NCBI RefSeq assembly: GCF_900220985.1
Contig: NZ_OCPC01000006.1
Location: 203,256 to 267,255 of the forward strand
DNA: 64,000 nt
From: Parahoeflea halophila
Lineage (GTDB): Bacteria > Pseudomonadota > Alphaproteobacteria > Rhizobiales > Rhizobiaceae
Reading direction: 5' to 3'
Of this stretch, positions 38,335 to 47,382 are shown piece by piece. Position numbers and translations under genes: made by a program. Each line of letters starts with the position of its first letter. Position 1 is the stretch's first letter. A model generated the notes under the pieces. It was not told where the DNA came from and made no database searches. It was given only the letters and a program-made list of their open reading frames with translations.

Positions 38335-39898
38335 GGGCAGCCTCCACTTCGGCCTGTCCCGAACCGTCATGAAACCCGCCCATCAGAAGTCCTATGCGTT
38401 CGCGTGTCATTGTCGAAACCGGTTCGGCCACCGACAGCTGGCCTTCATTGATCACCGCTATGCGGCTTGCGATTTCAAAGACTTCATCAAGATCCTGACT
38501 GATCACTACAACCGCCGACCCGGCCTTGGCCAGATCGATGAGGGCCTGGCGGATGCGGCTTGCGGCGCCCGCGTCCACGCCCCAGGTCGGCTGGTTGACC
38601 ACCAGCACCATCGGCTTTCGGTCGAGCTCCCGCCCGACAATGAATTTCTGCAGATTGCCGCCCGACAGCGAGCCGGCGGCTGGGTCGTCACCCGATTTGC
38701 GCACGTCCATGATCTCGCAGATCCGTTTACAGGCTTTTGCCACCGCGTCCGTATTGATCAGCCCCAGCGGCCCGCCGGAGAGAAACGTTGCACGGTCGGA
38801 GCTGTGCCGCGACAGCACCAGATTGGCCGTCAGCGGCATTTCGCTTACCGCCGCATGGCCGTGCCTTTCTTCGGGAACGAACCCGCATCCAAGCAGTCGC
38901 CGCTCGGTGATCCCCATGCGGCCGACCGGTTTGCCGCGAATAAGGATCGCCTCGGCGTCAGCAACCTTGTCTTCGCCCGATAACACATCGAACAATTCGC
39001 TTTGACCGTTGCCGGCGACACCGGCTATGGCCACCACCTCGCCGGCGCGGACCGCCAGATCGATATCCTTGAGCGCCACCGCGAACGGCGTCCGTGACGG
39101 GGCGCTGAGCTTCTTGATTTCAACCAGCATGTCACCGGGTTCGCCGAGACCGGCACCGGAGATTTCCGCCACTTCGCCGCCGACCATCATCCGCGCCAGC
39201 GACGACGGTGTTTCCTGCCGCGGATCACAGGCACCGGTGACCCTGCCATGCCGCAATACGGTGGCGCGGTCGCAAATGCGCTGCACTTCCTCGAGACGAT
39301 GGCTGATATAGAGAACCGAGCGGCCTTCGGCCTTGAGCTTGGCCAGTGTTTCAAACAGCTTGTCGGCTTCCTGTGGCGTCAGCACCGAGGTCGGTTCGTC
39401 AAGAATGATCAGTTCCGGATTTTGCAACAGCGACCGGACAATTTCGATGCGCTGCCGTTCGCCGACGGAAAGATCGGCGACATGGGCCGAGGGATCCAGC
39501 GGCAGGCCATATTCGAGCGAAAGCCGGCGGGCTTCTTCGGAAATCCGGTCGATCGCGACATTCCCATCAAGCGCCAGCGCGATGTTCTCCGCCACGGTCA
39601 GTGCTTCGAACAACGAAAAATGCTGGAACACCATGCCCACACCGGTGGCGCGCGCTTCGCCGGGACTGCCGATGCTCACCGGCTTGCCCTTCCACAGGAT
39701 CTCGCCGCCGCTCGGATCCAGAACGCCGAACAGCATCTTGACCAGCGTCGACTTGCCCGCCCCGTTTTCCCCCAGGAGTGCGTGAATTTCGCCCGGAGCA
39801 ATTGCGAGGTCGATACCATCGCAGGCTCTCAGGCTTCCGAAAATCTTGGTTAGCCCTCTTGTTTCCAAAAGCGGCGTTTCGGTGTTTTTGTTTTGCAC
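38324..39898 (-). CDS. ABC transporter ATP-binding protein with two ABC domains (BMP/nucleoside type)
   Basis: A 524-residue double ATPase. Domain 1 has Walker A GENGAGKST, signature LSVGERQRIEIV and Walker B LIILDEPTSVLT. Domain 2 has a Walker A-like GVAGNGQSELF lacking the usual GKS, signature LSGGNLQKF and MVLVVNQPTWGVDAGA. The degenerate second site is normal for sugar and nucleoside importers of this class. First gene of the four-gene import operon. Confidence 0.94.
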   Translation of the reverse strand: MQNKNTETPLLETRGLTKIFGSLRACDGIDLAIAPGEIHALLGENGAGKSTLVKMLFGVLDPSGGEILWKGKPVSIGSPGEARATGVGMVFQHFSLFEALTVAENIALALDGNVAIDRISEEARRLSLEYGLPLDPSAHVADLSVGERQRIEIVRSLLQNPELIILDEPTSVLTPQEADKLFETLAKLKAEGRSVLYISHRLEEVQRICDRATVLRHGRVTGACDPRQETPSSLARMMVGGEVAEISGAGLGEPGDMLVEIKKLSAPSRTPFAVALKDIDLAVRAGEVVAIAGVAGNGQSELFDVLSGEDKVADAEAILIRGKPVGRMGITERRLLGCGFVPEERHGHAAVSEMPLTANLVLSRHSSDRATFLSGGPLGLINTDAVAKACKRICEIMDVRKSGDDPAAGSLSGGNLQKFIVGRELDRKPMVLVVNQPTWGVDAGAASRIRQALIDLAKAGSAVVVISQDLDEVFEIASRIAVINEGQLSVAEPVSTMTRERIGLLMGGFHDGSGQAEVEAAHAH

Positions 39899-40199
39899 GT
39901 CACCCCCTGAATTCCCCCGACCCCGGAATCGCCTAGATTTGCGGCATTTTTGACCGAAGCGTAAGAAACAAGCTTCACCATATGCCTGCGAAATTCAAGT
40001 GCTCTGACTTTGGCAATAATGTCGAGTTTTCAACATGAAACGCAACAATTGTGCGTTGCACAAGTCCGTTGGATCAGAAAACAGCAAGCAATTTCAACGT
40101 CCCAAAAATTGGACCCTTCGAAAACAACGTTGACTGAGCCGCTTTCTCAAAAATATCTTGATAGTGCTTTCGATCCCGTCAGTGCAATGGCTGCCTGTC
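39899..40199. promoter_or_regulatory. intergenic region upstream of the BMP transporter operon
   Basis: No gene is supported in these 301 bases. They must contain the promoter of the transporter operon (minus strand). An inverted repeat with arms AACGCA and TGCGTT around a central ACAATTG lies at 40039-40057 and could be an operator, although it is about 140 bases from the start codon. The region is clearly more AT-rich than its neighbours. Confidence 0.3.
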
Positions 40200-41174
40200 T
40201 TAAGGCAGCAAAACAGTGGTGCCGGTGGTCCTGCGTCCTTCCAGATCCTCGTGCGCCTGCGCCGCCTCGGCGAGCGGATAGCGCTGATTGATCTCGATGT
40301 TCACGACCCCGCGCGAGACTACGTCAAACAGGGCGTCTGCCGACGCGACCAGTTCCGGTCGGCTGGCGATGTAGGTGAACAGCGTCGGCCGCGTTGCAAA
40401 CAGCGACCCCTTCTGCGCAAGGATGCCGATGTTGAAGGGCTCGATCGGGCCGGAGGACTGGCCGAAACTGGCCCACAGGCCCCGCGGCTTGAGACAATCG
40501 AGCGAGCCGGGAAACGTGTCCTTGCCAACAGAATCATAGACCACGTCGGCGCCCTTGCCGCCGGTGATCTCCTTAACGCGGGAGACAAAGTCCTCGGTCC
40601 GGTAATTGATCACATGGTCGTAGCCATGGGCAGCAGCCAGTTCGGCTTTCTCCGGCGAACCGACCGTTCCGATCACGATGGCGCCAAGCGCCTTGGCCCA
40701 TTGGCCGACGATGAGTCCGACACCACCGGCTGCGGCGTGATAGAGGATCGTGTCGCCGGGTTTGACCTCATAGGTGCGCCTGAGCAGGTACTCCGCCGTC
40801 ATGCCCTTGAGCATCATGCCAGCAGCAACATCCAATGCGATACCGTCGGGCACCTTGACCAACTTGTCTGCGGTGATCAGCCGTTCCTCGGCATAGGCGC
40901 CGATGGGACCAGCATAGGCGATCCGGTCGCCTTGCTTGAACAGGCTCACCCCCTCGCCCACCGCGGTCACCACGCCCGCAGCTTCGTTGCCGGGCACCAG
41001 CGGCAACCCGTTTGGCGCCGGATAGAGCCCGGTGCGGAAATAGACATCGATGAAATTCAGGCCAACCGCTTCCTGCCGCAGCTTTACTTCACCGGGTCCG
41101 GGTTCACCCACCTCATGGTCGCGCCACTCCAGTGCTTCCGGGCCACCATGCTGTGAAACAAGGATCGCTTTCAT
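40200..41174 (-). CDS. quinone oxidoreductase, zinc-independent MDR family
   Basis: A 324-residue NADPH:quinone reductase (QOR type). N-terminal GroES-like domain with VGLNFIDVYFRTGLYP and PLVPGNEAAGVV, followed by the Rossmann domain LYHAAAGGVGLIVGQWAKALGA that binds NADPH. The catalytic-zinc cysteine is absent, as in quinone reductases. ATG 41174 has GGAG upstream. It ends the pcs side of a minus-strand group and lies 54 bases after pcs. Confidence 0.92.
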   Translation of the reverse strand: MKAILVSQHGGPEALEWRDHEVGEPGPGEVKLRQEAVGLNFIDVYFRTGLYPAPNGLPLVPGNEAAGVVTAVGEGVSLFKQGDRIAYAGPIGAYAEERLITADKLVKVPDGIALDVAAGMMLKGMTAEYLLRRTYEVKPGDTILYHAAAGGVGLIVGQWAKALGAIVIGTVGSPEKAELAAAHGYDHVINYRTEDFVSRVKEITGGKGADVVYDSVGKDTFPGSLDCLKPRGLWASFGQSSGPIEPFNIGILAQKGSLFATRPTLFTYIASRPELVASADALFDVVSRGVVNIEINQRYPLAEAAQAHEDLEGRRTTGTTVLLP

Positions 41175-41227
41175 ATCGAAATACTCCAACCTGACGAGAA
41201 CCGCACGGATGGCGGTGTCGAACACAG

Positions 41228-41965
41228 TTACTCGGTTGTGCGCCGCCCGATGGCGGGAAACAGCTGCATGATCCCGCCGATGACAAACAGGTAGCCACTG
41301 GTCAGCATAACTGCCCACATCAGCCATTCCGGGCTGTCAAACCGCAACAGCAGCGCGAAAGCCGACAACACCGACCAGATCCCGAACATGGTCAGGTTCA
41401 GCCAGCGGAGACGCACGACCCGGACCGGGTGCAGAAAGTTGATGGGCAGAAACGTCATGAACACCGCCGCCAGGACAATGGCGAAGGCGACCGCCTCCGA
41501 CGCGTTGACGACAAACAGTGTGTAGACCAGCATGTTCCAGGCGACCGGAAAGCCCAGGAAGAAGTTCTCGTCGGTCTTCATTCCCATGTCCGCATAATAG
41601 ATTGCGCTCGAGACAACGATCAGCCCGGCGGCAACGAATGACAGCGGCTCTCCGATCATGCCGCTCTGGTAGAGCGCGAAGGCCGGAATCAGCACGTAGG
41701 TGACATAGTCGATCACATTGTCGAGCATTACCCCGGACCAGTTCGGCAGCACCTCCTTGACCTTGAGTTTGCGTGCGATCGGCCCGTCGATGCCATCGAT
41801 CAGCATGGCGACGGCCAACCACCACCACATGTCGACAAACCGACTCTCTGCCGCCGCCACCAGCGCCAGAAACGCCATGAAGGAACCGCTGGCGGTCAGG
41901 ATGTGAACCGAAAACGCCCGGATTTCCGCATAGGGAACGCGGCGATATTTGAATGGAAGCTTCAT
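41228..41965 (-). CDS. pcs: phosphatidylcholine synthase
   Basis: A 245-residue membrane enzyme that condenses CDP-diacylglycerol with choline to form phosphatidylcholine, the pathway first described in Sinorhizobium. The opening KYRRVPYAEIRAFSVHILTA and the CDP-alcohol phosphotransferase motif DGIDGPIAR...SG...LDNVID are diagnostic. ATG 41965 (MKLPFKYRRV) has GGGAGG upstream and gives the usual length; a longer frame from 42061 adds a proline-rich segment overlapping the DUF1326 gene. Confidence 0.95.
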   Translation of the reverse strand: MKLPFKYRRVPYAEIRAFSVHILTASGSFMAFLALVAAAESRFVDMWWWLAVAMLIDGIDGPIARKLKVKEVLPNWSGVMLDNVIDYVTYVLIPAFALYQSGMIGEPLSFVAAGLIVVSSAIYYADMGMKTDENFFLGFPVAWNMLVYTLFVVNASEAVAFAIVLAAVFMTFLPINFLHPVRVVRLRWLNLTMFGIWSVLSAFALLLRFDSPEWLMWAVMLTSGYLFVIGGIMQLFPAIGRRTTE

Positions 41966-41990
41966 GCCGCCTGCGCCTCCCAGCGCACTT

Positions 41991-42608
41991 TCAGTTGGGG
42001 CCGCTCCAGTCGAGGGCACAGATTTCGGCTGAGCGGCCGGCAAAGTTCCAGTTGCGGCCAAAGGCGCGCATCTTCGACTTTTCCGACTTGGCCACGATGA
42101 TATCGGACGCGATCCAGTATTCCGAGTTGGAAATCACGGTGTCTTCGCCGTGGATCTTGCCCGGGATCGGCGCGACCACACCATCGATGATCTTGGGAAT
42201 CTTGAAGATGCGTTTCTTGTCTTCGACCTCGTAGCTGATGGGCTCCTGCTGCACACCCAAGAAGTTGCCCACCAGGATCGAGAGCAGCGAGGTGGTGCCG
42301 CCGGCCTTGCCGGTGAAGATCCTGGTAAAGGCCTTGGTGGCATAGATCGAAGCGCGCTTGTCGACAAACAGGCCTGCCGTCCAGTTGCCGCGGCTCATAT
42401 AGCCCGGGATTTCCATGATCAGCCCGAGATTGAGCCCCGAGAGATCGGTGTCGCCGTAATAGCCATGGTCGACTCTGAATCCAGCCCAGGTCTGGCAATA
42501 GCCTTCGGTCGGAGGATGCTGGCCGAGCGACAGCACGCAGGGACAAAAGACCGTGCAGTTGCAGGACAGCACCAATTCGCCCTTCAAGGCCCACTCGACA
42601 TCAGCCAT
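41991..42608 (-). CDS. DUF1326 domain-containing protein
   Basis: A 205-residue cytoplasmic protein of a family without known function. The N-terminus has the cysteine cluster LSCNCTVFCPCVLSLG (residues about 15-30), plus later cysteines in EGYCQTW and EICALD, suggesting metal or redox chemistry. It has no signal peptide or membrane helix. It follows a DUF2182 membrane protein by 37 bases, and this pair recurs across proteobacteria, so the two probably act together. The function is unknown. Confidence 0.85.
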   Translation of the reverse strand: MADVEWALKGELVLSCNCTVFCPCVLSLGQHPPTEGYCQTWAGFRVDHGYYGDTDLSGLNLGLIMEIPGYMSRGNWTAGLFVDKRASIYATKAFTRIFTGKAGGTTSLLSILVGNFLGVQQEPISYEVEDKKRIFKIPKIIDGVVAPIPGKIHGEDTVISNSEYWIASDIIVAKSEKSKMRAFGRNWNFAGRSAEICALDWSGPN

Positions 42609-42645
42609 TCACATCATCTCCCTCAAGCCCTGTTGCTGGCTTTTG

Positions 42646-43578
42646 TTATGTCAGAGCGCTCCAAATCAGCGCTGCTCCCCAGGCACTTAGTATCGCGCCG
42701 CCGGCATGCGTTGTCACCCGTCCTGCTCCGGTTTTCTCCAGAAATGTGAACAGGGTGAGTGCCGCCATCCAGACCACATTCATGCTGCCGACTGCAAGCA
42801 TCATCAGCATCAGGGCCCAGCAGCAACCCAGGCACCAGACGCCCTGTTCCATGCCCAGCCGGAAAACGCCGGCCACGGAGGTTTTCCAGCGCGCAAACAG
42901 TGTGGTGAAGGGATTGCGGCACTTGGTCAGGCAGGCCTGTTTCAAAGACGAAAACTGGTAAAGACCGGCCCCGATGAGGATGAGCCCGGCGAACACGCCT
43001 TTGACCGGACTGGTAGCCGACTTTCCGCTAATCTCGGCGATACCCATCTGCACGAGCGTGAAACCCGCGGCAGCCAGCGCCCAGACGCTGAGATAGCCGG
43101 CTGTCAGAACCGCGGGATGGATCACTGGCTCGCCACGTGCGGCAGCTGTATCGGCGATCTCGGCATAGGTGCGAATCATCGGCGCGGCCGTCGGCAGCAT
43201 CATCGCCGCCGACATCGCAAACCACATCAGGAACAGTGCGATGGCAAGCGCAGGAAGGGAGCTACCGGAAAGCAGCAATCCCGCATCCGCCGACAGGCAC
43301 AGGTCTGCAATGGCGGCTGCGAAAGAACCGTGATCCACGGGAAGAAAGCGCGAAATCAGAGACATGCCGGGCCCGAGCGGACGCGCCGTGCCCTGCAGGT
43401 CAACAAGCGAGCCCGCCATCGATGCCAGGAACCACCAGGCCAGTCCGGCGGTTAGAAGCACCATGGCGAGCACAGGCCACAGCGGCCGGTGTGCCAGTCC
43501 TGCAATCACGCGCCCGGCGCGGTCCAGCCGATCAACCCGGCCGCCGAGCGGATCTGTGTTTGCCCTCGGGCTGAACAT
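42646..43578 (-). CDS. DUF2182 domain-containing integral membrane protein
   Basis: A membrane protein of about 310 residues with seven or so helices. The family mark is FRLGMEQGVWCLGCCWALMLMM near the C-terminus; its Cys pair and the conserved MWFAMSAAMMLPTAAPMI helix are often called a predicted metal-binding site. The start is uncertain: ATG 43578 leaves room for a divergent promoter, while ATG 43590 or GTG 43653 would also work. It lies next to DUF1326 with the same orientation. Confidence 0.85.
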   Translation of the reverse strand: MFSPRANTDPLGGRVDRLDRAGRVIAGLAHRPLWPVLAMVLLTAGLAWWFLASMAGSLVDLQGTARPLGPGMSLISRFLPVDHGSFAAAIADLCLSADAGLLLSGSSLPALAIALFLMWFAMSAAMMLPTAAPMIRTYAEIADTAAARGEPVIHPAVLTAGYLSVWALAAAGFTLVQMGIAEISGKSATSPVKGVFAGLILIGAGLYQFSSLKQACLTKCRNPFTTLFARWKTSVAGVFRLGMEQGVWCLGCCWALMLMMLAVGSMNVVWMAALTLFTFLEKTGAGRVTTHAGGAILSAWGAALIWSALT

Positions 43579-43670
43579 GCGCCAAATCATCCCATGGAGT
43601 TCGTTGGTCAGCCGATGTAAAGGATGGACCGGTCCAAAGGCAATTGGTTCCACAGTGAAAGGGCAAAGAT

Positions 43671-44867
43671 TTGCGCAAGCAGTACGACATCGCGGTCATC
43701 GGTGGTGGCCTGGCCGGATCCGTAACAGCCCTTGCGGCGGCCGCCGAAGGCTGGCATGTCGCCTTCATCGCGCCTGAGCCGCCCCGGCAGGACGGGCGCA
43801 CCACGGCGCTGTTGTCGGAATCGATCGATCTGTTGGCCCGGCTACGCGTCTGGGAAGATATCCGCCCGGTCTCGGCTCCCCTGCGCACCATGCGCATTCT
43901 CGACGGCACAACGCGGCTGTTTCGCGCGCCGCCGGTTTCCTTCCGGTCGAGCGAAATCGATCTCGATGCCTTTGGCTACAACATTCCCAATCAACCGCTG
44001 TTTGACGTGCTTCAGTCAGCAACCCGCGTCTCTGGCCTGATCGACCGGTTTGAAAGCCCGCTGCTCGACGCCGAGCAATCCGGCGATCAGGTGAGTCTTG
44101 AGCTCGACGACGGCACCGATGTATCGGCGCTAGCAGCCCTTGCAGCGGATGGCCGAGGCTCGAAAATGCGCGACGCCATCGGCATAAAGATCAAGACCTG
44201 GTCCTATCCGCAGACGGCTCTGGTGCTCAACTTTTCGCACAGCATCGCCCACGCCGATACCTCGACCGAATTCCACACCGAGCGCGGTCCCTTCACCCAG
44301 GTGCCGCTACCGGGCAAGCGCTCAAGCCTGGTCTGGGCAGTGAAGCCGGAAGAGGCTGATGGGATCCTCGCCCTGCCCCGCGAAGAGCTCAATTACGAGG
44401 TGGAATCGCGGATGCGTTCGATTCTGGGGAAAGTCGAGGTCGAAGGCGATGTCCAGGCCTGGCCGCTTTCGGGCCTGATTGCCGAGAGCTTTGGCAAGGG
44501 GCGGACCATGCTGGTGGGCGAAACCGGTCACGCCTTTCCGCCGATCGGCGCGCAGGGCCTCAATCTTGGCCTGCGAGACATCATGCAGGCTATACAGGCA
44601 ATCCTCGATTCCGGCGGGCCGCAAAACGCGTCACAGGCCGTTGAGGCATTCAACCGCCGGCGCCGGGGAGACGTCACCAGCCGTACGGCAGGCGTCGACC
44701 TTCTCAACCGTACATTGCTGAGTTCGTTCCTTCCGGTTCAGGCATTGCGCGCCGGTGGATTGGCGGCTTTGTCGGCGATTCCCCCGCTCAGGCTTCTGGC
44801 GATGCGGGAGGGCATGACGCCGGGTTGGCGCAAGGCCCGGCCCGGTCAGGCAAGGTCCAGCTTCTGA
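43671..44867 (+). CDS. UbiH/UbiF/COQ6 family FAD-dependent hydroxylase
   Basis: A 398-residue flavin monooxygenase of the ubiquinone-ring hydroxylase group. It has the FAD dinucleotide motif VIGGGLAGSV near residue 10, the mid-chain DG motif (LAADGRGSKMRDAIG) and the second FAD motif MLVGETGHAFPPIGAQGLNLG. Translation must begin at TTG 43671, because a stop codon lies four codons upstream and the motif starts within ten residues; AAGGG lies upstream. It probably hydroxylates a ubiquinone precursor. Which ring position cannot be read. Confidence 0.88.
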   Translation: MRKQYDIAVIGGGLAGSVTALAAAAEGWHVAFIAPEPPRQDGRTTALLSESIDLLARLRVWEDIRPVSAPLRTMRILDGTTRLFRAPPVSFRSSEIDLDAFGYNIPNQPLFDVLQSATRVSGLIDRFESPLLDAEQSGDQVSLELDDGTDVSALAALAADGRGSKMRDAIGIKIKTWSYPQTALVLNFSHSIAHADTSTEFHTERGPFTQVPLPGKRSSLVWAVKPEEADGILALPREELNYEVESRMRSILGKVEVEGDVQAWPLSGLIAESFGKGRTMLVGETGHAFPPIGAQGLNLGLRDIMQAIQAILDSGGPQNASQAVEAFNRRRRGDVTSRTAGVDLLNRTLLSSFLPVQALRAGGLAALSAIPPLRLLAMREGMTPGWRKARPGQARSSF

Positions 44868-44950
44868 CAATACAATCAAAACCTTTCGCAAGGTCTTGAA
44901 TGCAATATAAGAATTAACTATTTTAGCTGCCTGTGTTTCATGCTTGGCAG

Positions 44951-45916
44951 TCACCCGGGAAACAGGTCCGGCGGCAATGTGCCGCTGGTGATCAGCCACA
45001 ACAGTGCGGACACGGAACCGACGCTGCACACCGTGGTCACAAGAACCGTAGCCGAGGCGCGCTCAACCCAGGTTGTATATTGCTGGGCGATGACGAACAC
45101 ATTGGTCGCGGTCGGCAGCGACGCCAGCAACACCGCAGTGTAGACCCAGACGGGTTCGAAATCACCCATCAGGCTGAGCCCGAGATACATCATCACCGGA
45201 TGCGCGATCAGCTTCATCGGGACGATGAAACCCAGTTCCACCGGCACCCGCTTGAGCGGTCTCAGCGCCAGTGTGACGCCCATCGCAAACAGCGCGCAGG
45301 GGGCCGCCGCCTGCGCCAGGTAATCGATCAACCGTCCGACCGGCAGTGGCGGAACGAACTCGACCCAGGCGGCAGCGACGCCCACTGCCGTGGCAAGAAT
45401 GAACGGATGAAATGCGATCTTGCGGGCTACCCCGAGTGCCAGCGCGCCCGGGCTGCGATGATCACCGCCGGCGAGTGCCATCATCATCGGCGCAATGGTG
45501 AAGTGCATGATGTTTTCGAAACAGAAGATCAGCGCCACCGGCACCGCAGCGGGCTCTCCGAAGGCCAGAATGGCGATGCCTGGCCCCATATAGCCGATAT
45601 TGCCGTAGGCACCTGCCAGTCCCTGCACGGTGGCTTCGCCGATTGCCGCACGGCGGATCAGGATGCTAGCGGCAAACACAAGCGCAAACACCGTGTAGGT
45701 CACCACCATGCTGGTCAGCACATAGTCCCAGCGCGCAAGCTGTTCGATCGGGGTCCGCGACAGAAGCTTGAAAAACAGCGCCGGCAGCGACACATAGATG
45801 ATGAAGGTGTTGAGCCACCCCATCGCCTCCTGTGGCTGTTTGGTAATGCGTGCCGCAATGTAGCCCAGCAGGATCAGGCCGAAGAACGGCAGCACAAGAC
45901 CCGTTATTTCAGCCAT
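44951..45916 (-). CDS. AEC (auxin efflux carrier) family transporter
   Basis: A 321-residue membrane transporter with about ten helices. The family-typical opening LPFFGLILLGYIAARI and AYGNIGYMGPGIAI with the NxGxxGxP-like centre are visible. Bacterial members export or import small organic acids such as malate or malonate; substrate unknown here. It converges on the UbiH-type gene. Confidence 0.87.
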   Translation of the reverse strand: MAEITGLVLPFFGLILLGYIAARITKQPQEAMGWLNTFIIYVSLPALFFKLLSRTPIEQLARWDYVLTSMVVTYTVFALVFAASILIRRAAIGEATVQGLAGAYGNIGYMGPGIAILAFGEPAAVPVALIFCFENIMHFTIAPMMMALAGGDHRSPGALALGVARKIAFHPFILATAVGVAAAWVEFVPPLPVGRLIDYLAQAAAPCALFAMGVTLALRPLKRVPVELGFIVPMKLIAHPVMMYLGLSLMGDFEPVWVYTAVLLASLPTATNVFVIAQQYTTWVERASATVLVTTVCSVGSVSALLWLITSGTLPPDLFPG

Positions 45917-46001
45917 GCTTGATCCTTGCGACCCCGGTTAATACAATGACTTCTCCCTTGCAGGGGGTAGGTTCCCGGCGCATCGGCGTCAAGCTCAAAC
46001 A

Positions 46002-46029
46002 GTTGAACTTCTGGTCAAAGGTCCCATGT
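46002..46029 (+). promoter_or_regulatory. sigma-32-type heat-shock promoter of hspQ
   Basis: A -35-like GTTGAAC at 46002-46008 and a -10-like TCCCATGT at 46022-46029 are separated by 13 bases. These match CTTGAAA and CCCCATNT at five of seven and all but one of the specified positions. The predicted start of transcription is about 15 to 17 bases before the hspQ ATG, leaving a short leader with the AAAGGA ribosome-binding site. Confidence 0.65.
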
Positions 46030-46051
46030 AAAAGGCCAAAGGAACAAAGAC

Positions 46052-46381
46052 ATGCAGCTAAGACAAGCCAAATTTAGCATCGGACAAATCGTCAAGCACC
46101 GCATTTTCCCATTCCGTGGCGTGATCTTCGATGTCGATCCGGTCTATGCCAACACCGAGGAGTGGTGGAATGCGATTCCCGAACCGGTTCGCCCGAACAA
46201 GGACCAGCCGTTCTATCACCTGCTCGCGGAGAACGACGAGACCGAATACGTGGCCTATGTGTCCGAACAGAACCTGCTGATCGACGACAGCGACAATCCG
46301 GTCCGCCATCCGCAGCTCAAGGAGTTTTTCGAGGCGCAGGTGGACGGTGTCTACAAGCCAAAGGAACGCGTGAGCCACTGA
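46052..46381 (+). CDS. hspQ: heat shock protein HspQ
   Basis: A 109-residue HspQ/YccV family protein. Conserved parts are FSIGQIVKHRIFPFRGVIFDVDP, EEWWNAIP and DQPFYHLLAENDETEYVAYV. In enterobacteria HspQ binds hemimethylated DNA in vitro, promotes degradation of mutant DnaA and acts as a Lon protease specificity enhancer. It sits behind a heat-shock-type promoter and before a strong shared terminator, so it is a single-gene unit. Confidence 0.95.
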   Translation: MQLRQAKFSIGQIVKHRIFPFRGVIFDVDPVYANTEEWWNAIPEPVRPNKDQPFYHLLAENDETEYVAYVSEQNLLIDDSDNPVRHPQLKEFFEAQVDGVYKPKERVSH

Positions 46382-46418
46382 TCGTTCGATCACCGGCCGT
46401 TGACCCCGGGAAATGAAG

Positions 46419-46452
46419 AAGGCCCGGATGCGACAACGCATCCGGGCCTTTT
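46419..46452. terminator. bidirectional terminator between hspQ and ialB
   Basis: Perfect 14-bp stem AAGGCCCGGATGCG (46419-46432) / CGCATCCGGGCCTT (46437-46450) with loop ACAA, followed by TT on the plus strand and by CTTC on the minus strand. It serves both convergent genes. Confidence 0.92.
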
Positions 46453-46475
46453 CGATGCATGATGACCAGGTGCGG

Positions 46476-47084
46476 TCAGTTCTTCTTCGCGGCAGCCTGA
46501 GCGTCTTCGAGCTTCTTGCGGGCTTCCTCGGCCTTCTTGGCCATTTCTTCCTGCAGCAGACGCTGGCGCTCCTGAAGTTCGGACTGGGCAATCGGGTCGC
46601 CGTCAAAGGCCTGGGTGAAGCCTTCGAGCGAAATCTTCAGCGGGTTCGGGGTGCGCTGGAAGTTGACCGATGTCAGAACCAGTTCGCCGCCCTTCTTGAA
46701 GGAGTTGATCATGGCATCGGTCAGCAGCGTCTCGGCAACGCAGGTTTCAGGCATGCAGATAGCATATTCCAGACGCTGGGCCTGGCCGCCATCGACCTGC
46801 AGATTGATGCCGGGCTGGATCAGGCGCGCGGTGGGAACGGTCACCTGCATCAGCTGACGGTTCACCTTGCCGGTCACGGTGATCAGGCCAACGGCAGTCA
46901 GCAACTGGCCGGTCGGTGCAGTGACCAGGTTCTGCACGATGCACACGTCATTGTCTTCCTGCTTGGTGCAGGTCTTGTACCAGCCCTGGTTGGCACCCTG
47001 GGCAGAAGCGGTTGCAGGCATGAAAGCAGCGGCGACGCCAACCGACATGACAGCTGCAGAAAGGGACTTGGTGATGGCGTTCAT
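46476..47084 (-). CDS. invasion-associated locus B (IalB) family protein
   Basis: A 202-residue secreted protein. Signal peptide MNAITKSLSAAVMSVGVAAAF with cleavage after ASA. The IalB domain follows with four cysteines (WYKTC, NDVCIVQ, YAICMPETC) and the MQVTVPTARLIQPGINLQVD segment. The last 35 residues form a charged coiled coil (LLQEEMAKKAEEARKKLEDA) ending in lysine/asparagine. The family is named after Bartonella erythrocyte invasion but is widespread in free-living rhizobia, where the role is unknown. Confidence 0.9.
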   Translation of the reverse strand: MNAITKSLSAAVMSVGVAAAFMPATASAQGANQGWYKTCTKQEDNDVCIVQNLVTAPTGQLLTAVGLITVTGKVNRQLMQVTVPTARLIQPGINLQVDGGQAQRLEYAICMPETCVAETLLTDAMINSFKKGGELVLTSVNFQRTPNPLKISLEGFTQAFDGDPIAQSELQERQRLLQEEMAKKAEEARKKLEDAQAAAKKN

Positions 47085-47382
47085 TTGGTTTCAGTACTCC
47101 TCATAGGCGGCCATTGGGCTGCGTAGGTTCGCGCGGTCACCGCGCCCTCGTGTCTATGCCGCGCCTTCTCGATTGGAAATGCGGCGACAGCAAGGCTTGT
47201 TTCGGCTCCCTGTTACCGTGTGAAAGCTTGAATATCCAGCCCGGCAGCCGTATTGGGCCAAAAAAAACGTGCCCTGCTCCCTCAGCGGTGGCCTGAGTGA
47301 GGCCCCCCGTATATTCTTCTGACGGGATTCGTTGGTGGTCAATTCCGCATCCTGGCCGCCCGTTACGCGTTAAGGAGCGAGA
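47085..47382. other. 298-base intergenic region between ialB and the YejA-like gene
   Basis: It holds the divergent promoters of ialB and the binding-protein gene. A small hairpin GGCCT/AGGCC lies at 47290-47304. No gene is supported. Confidence 0.35.
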
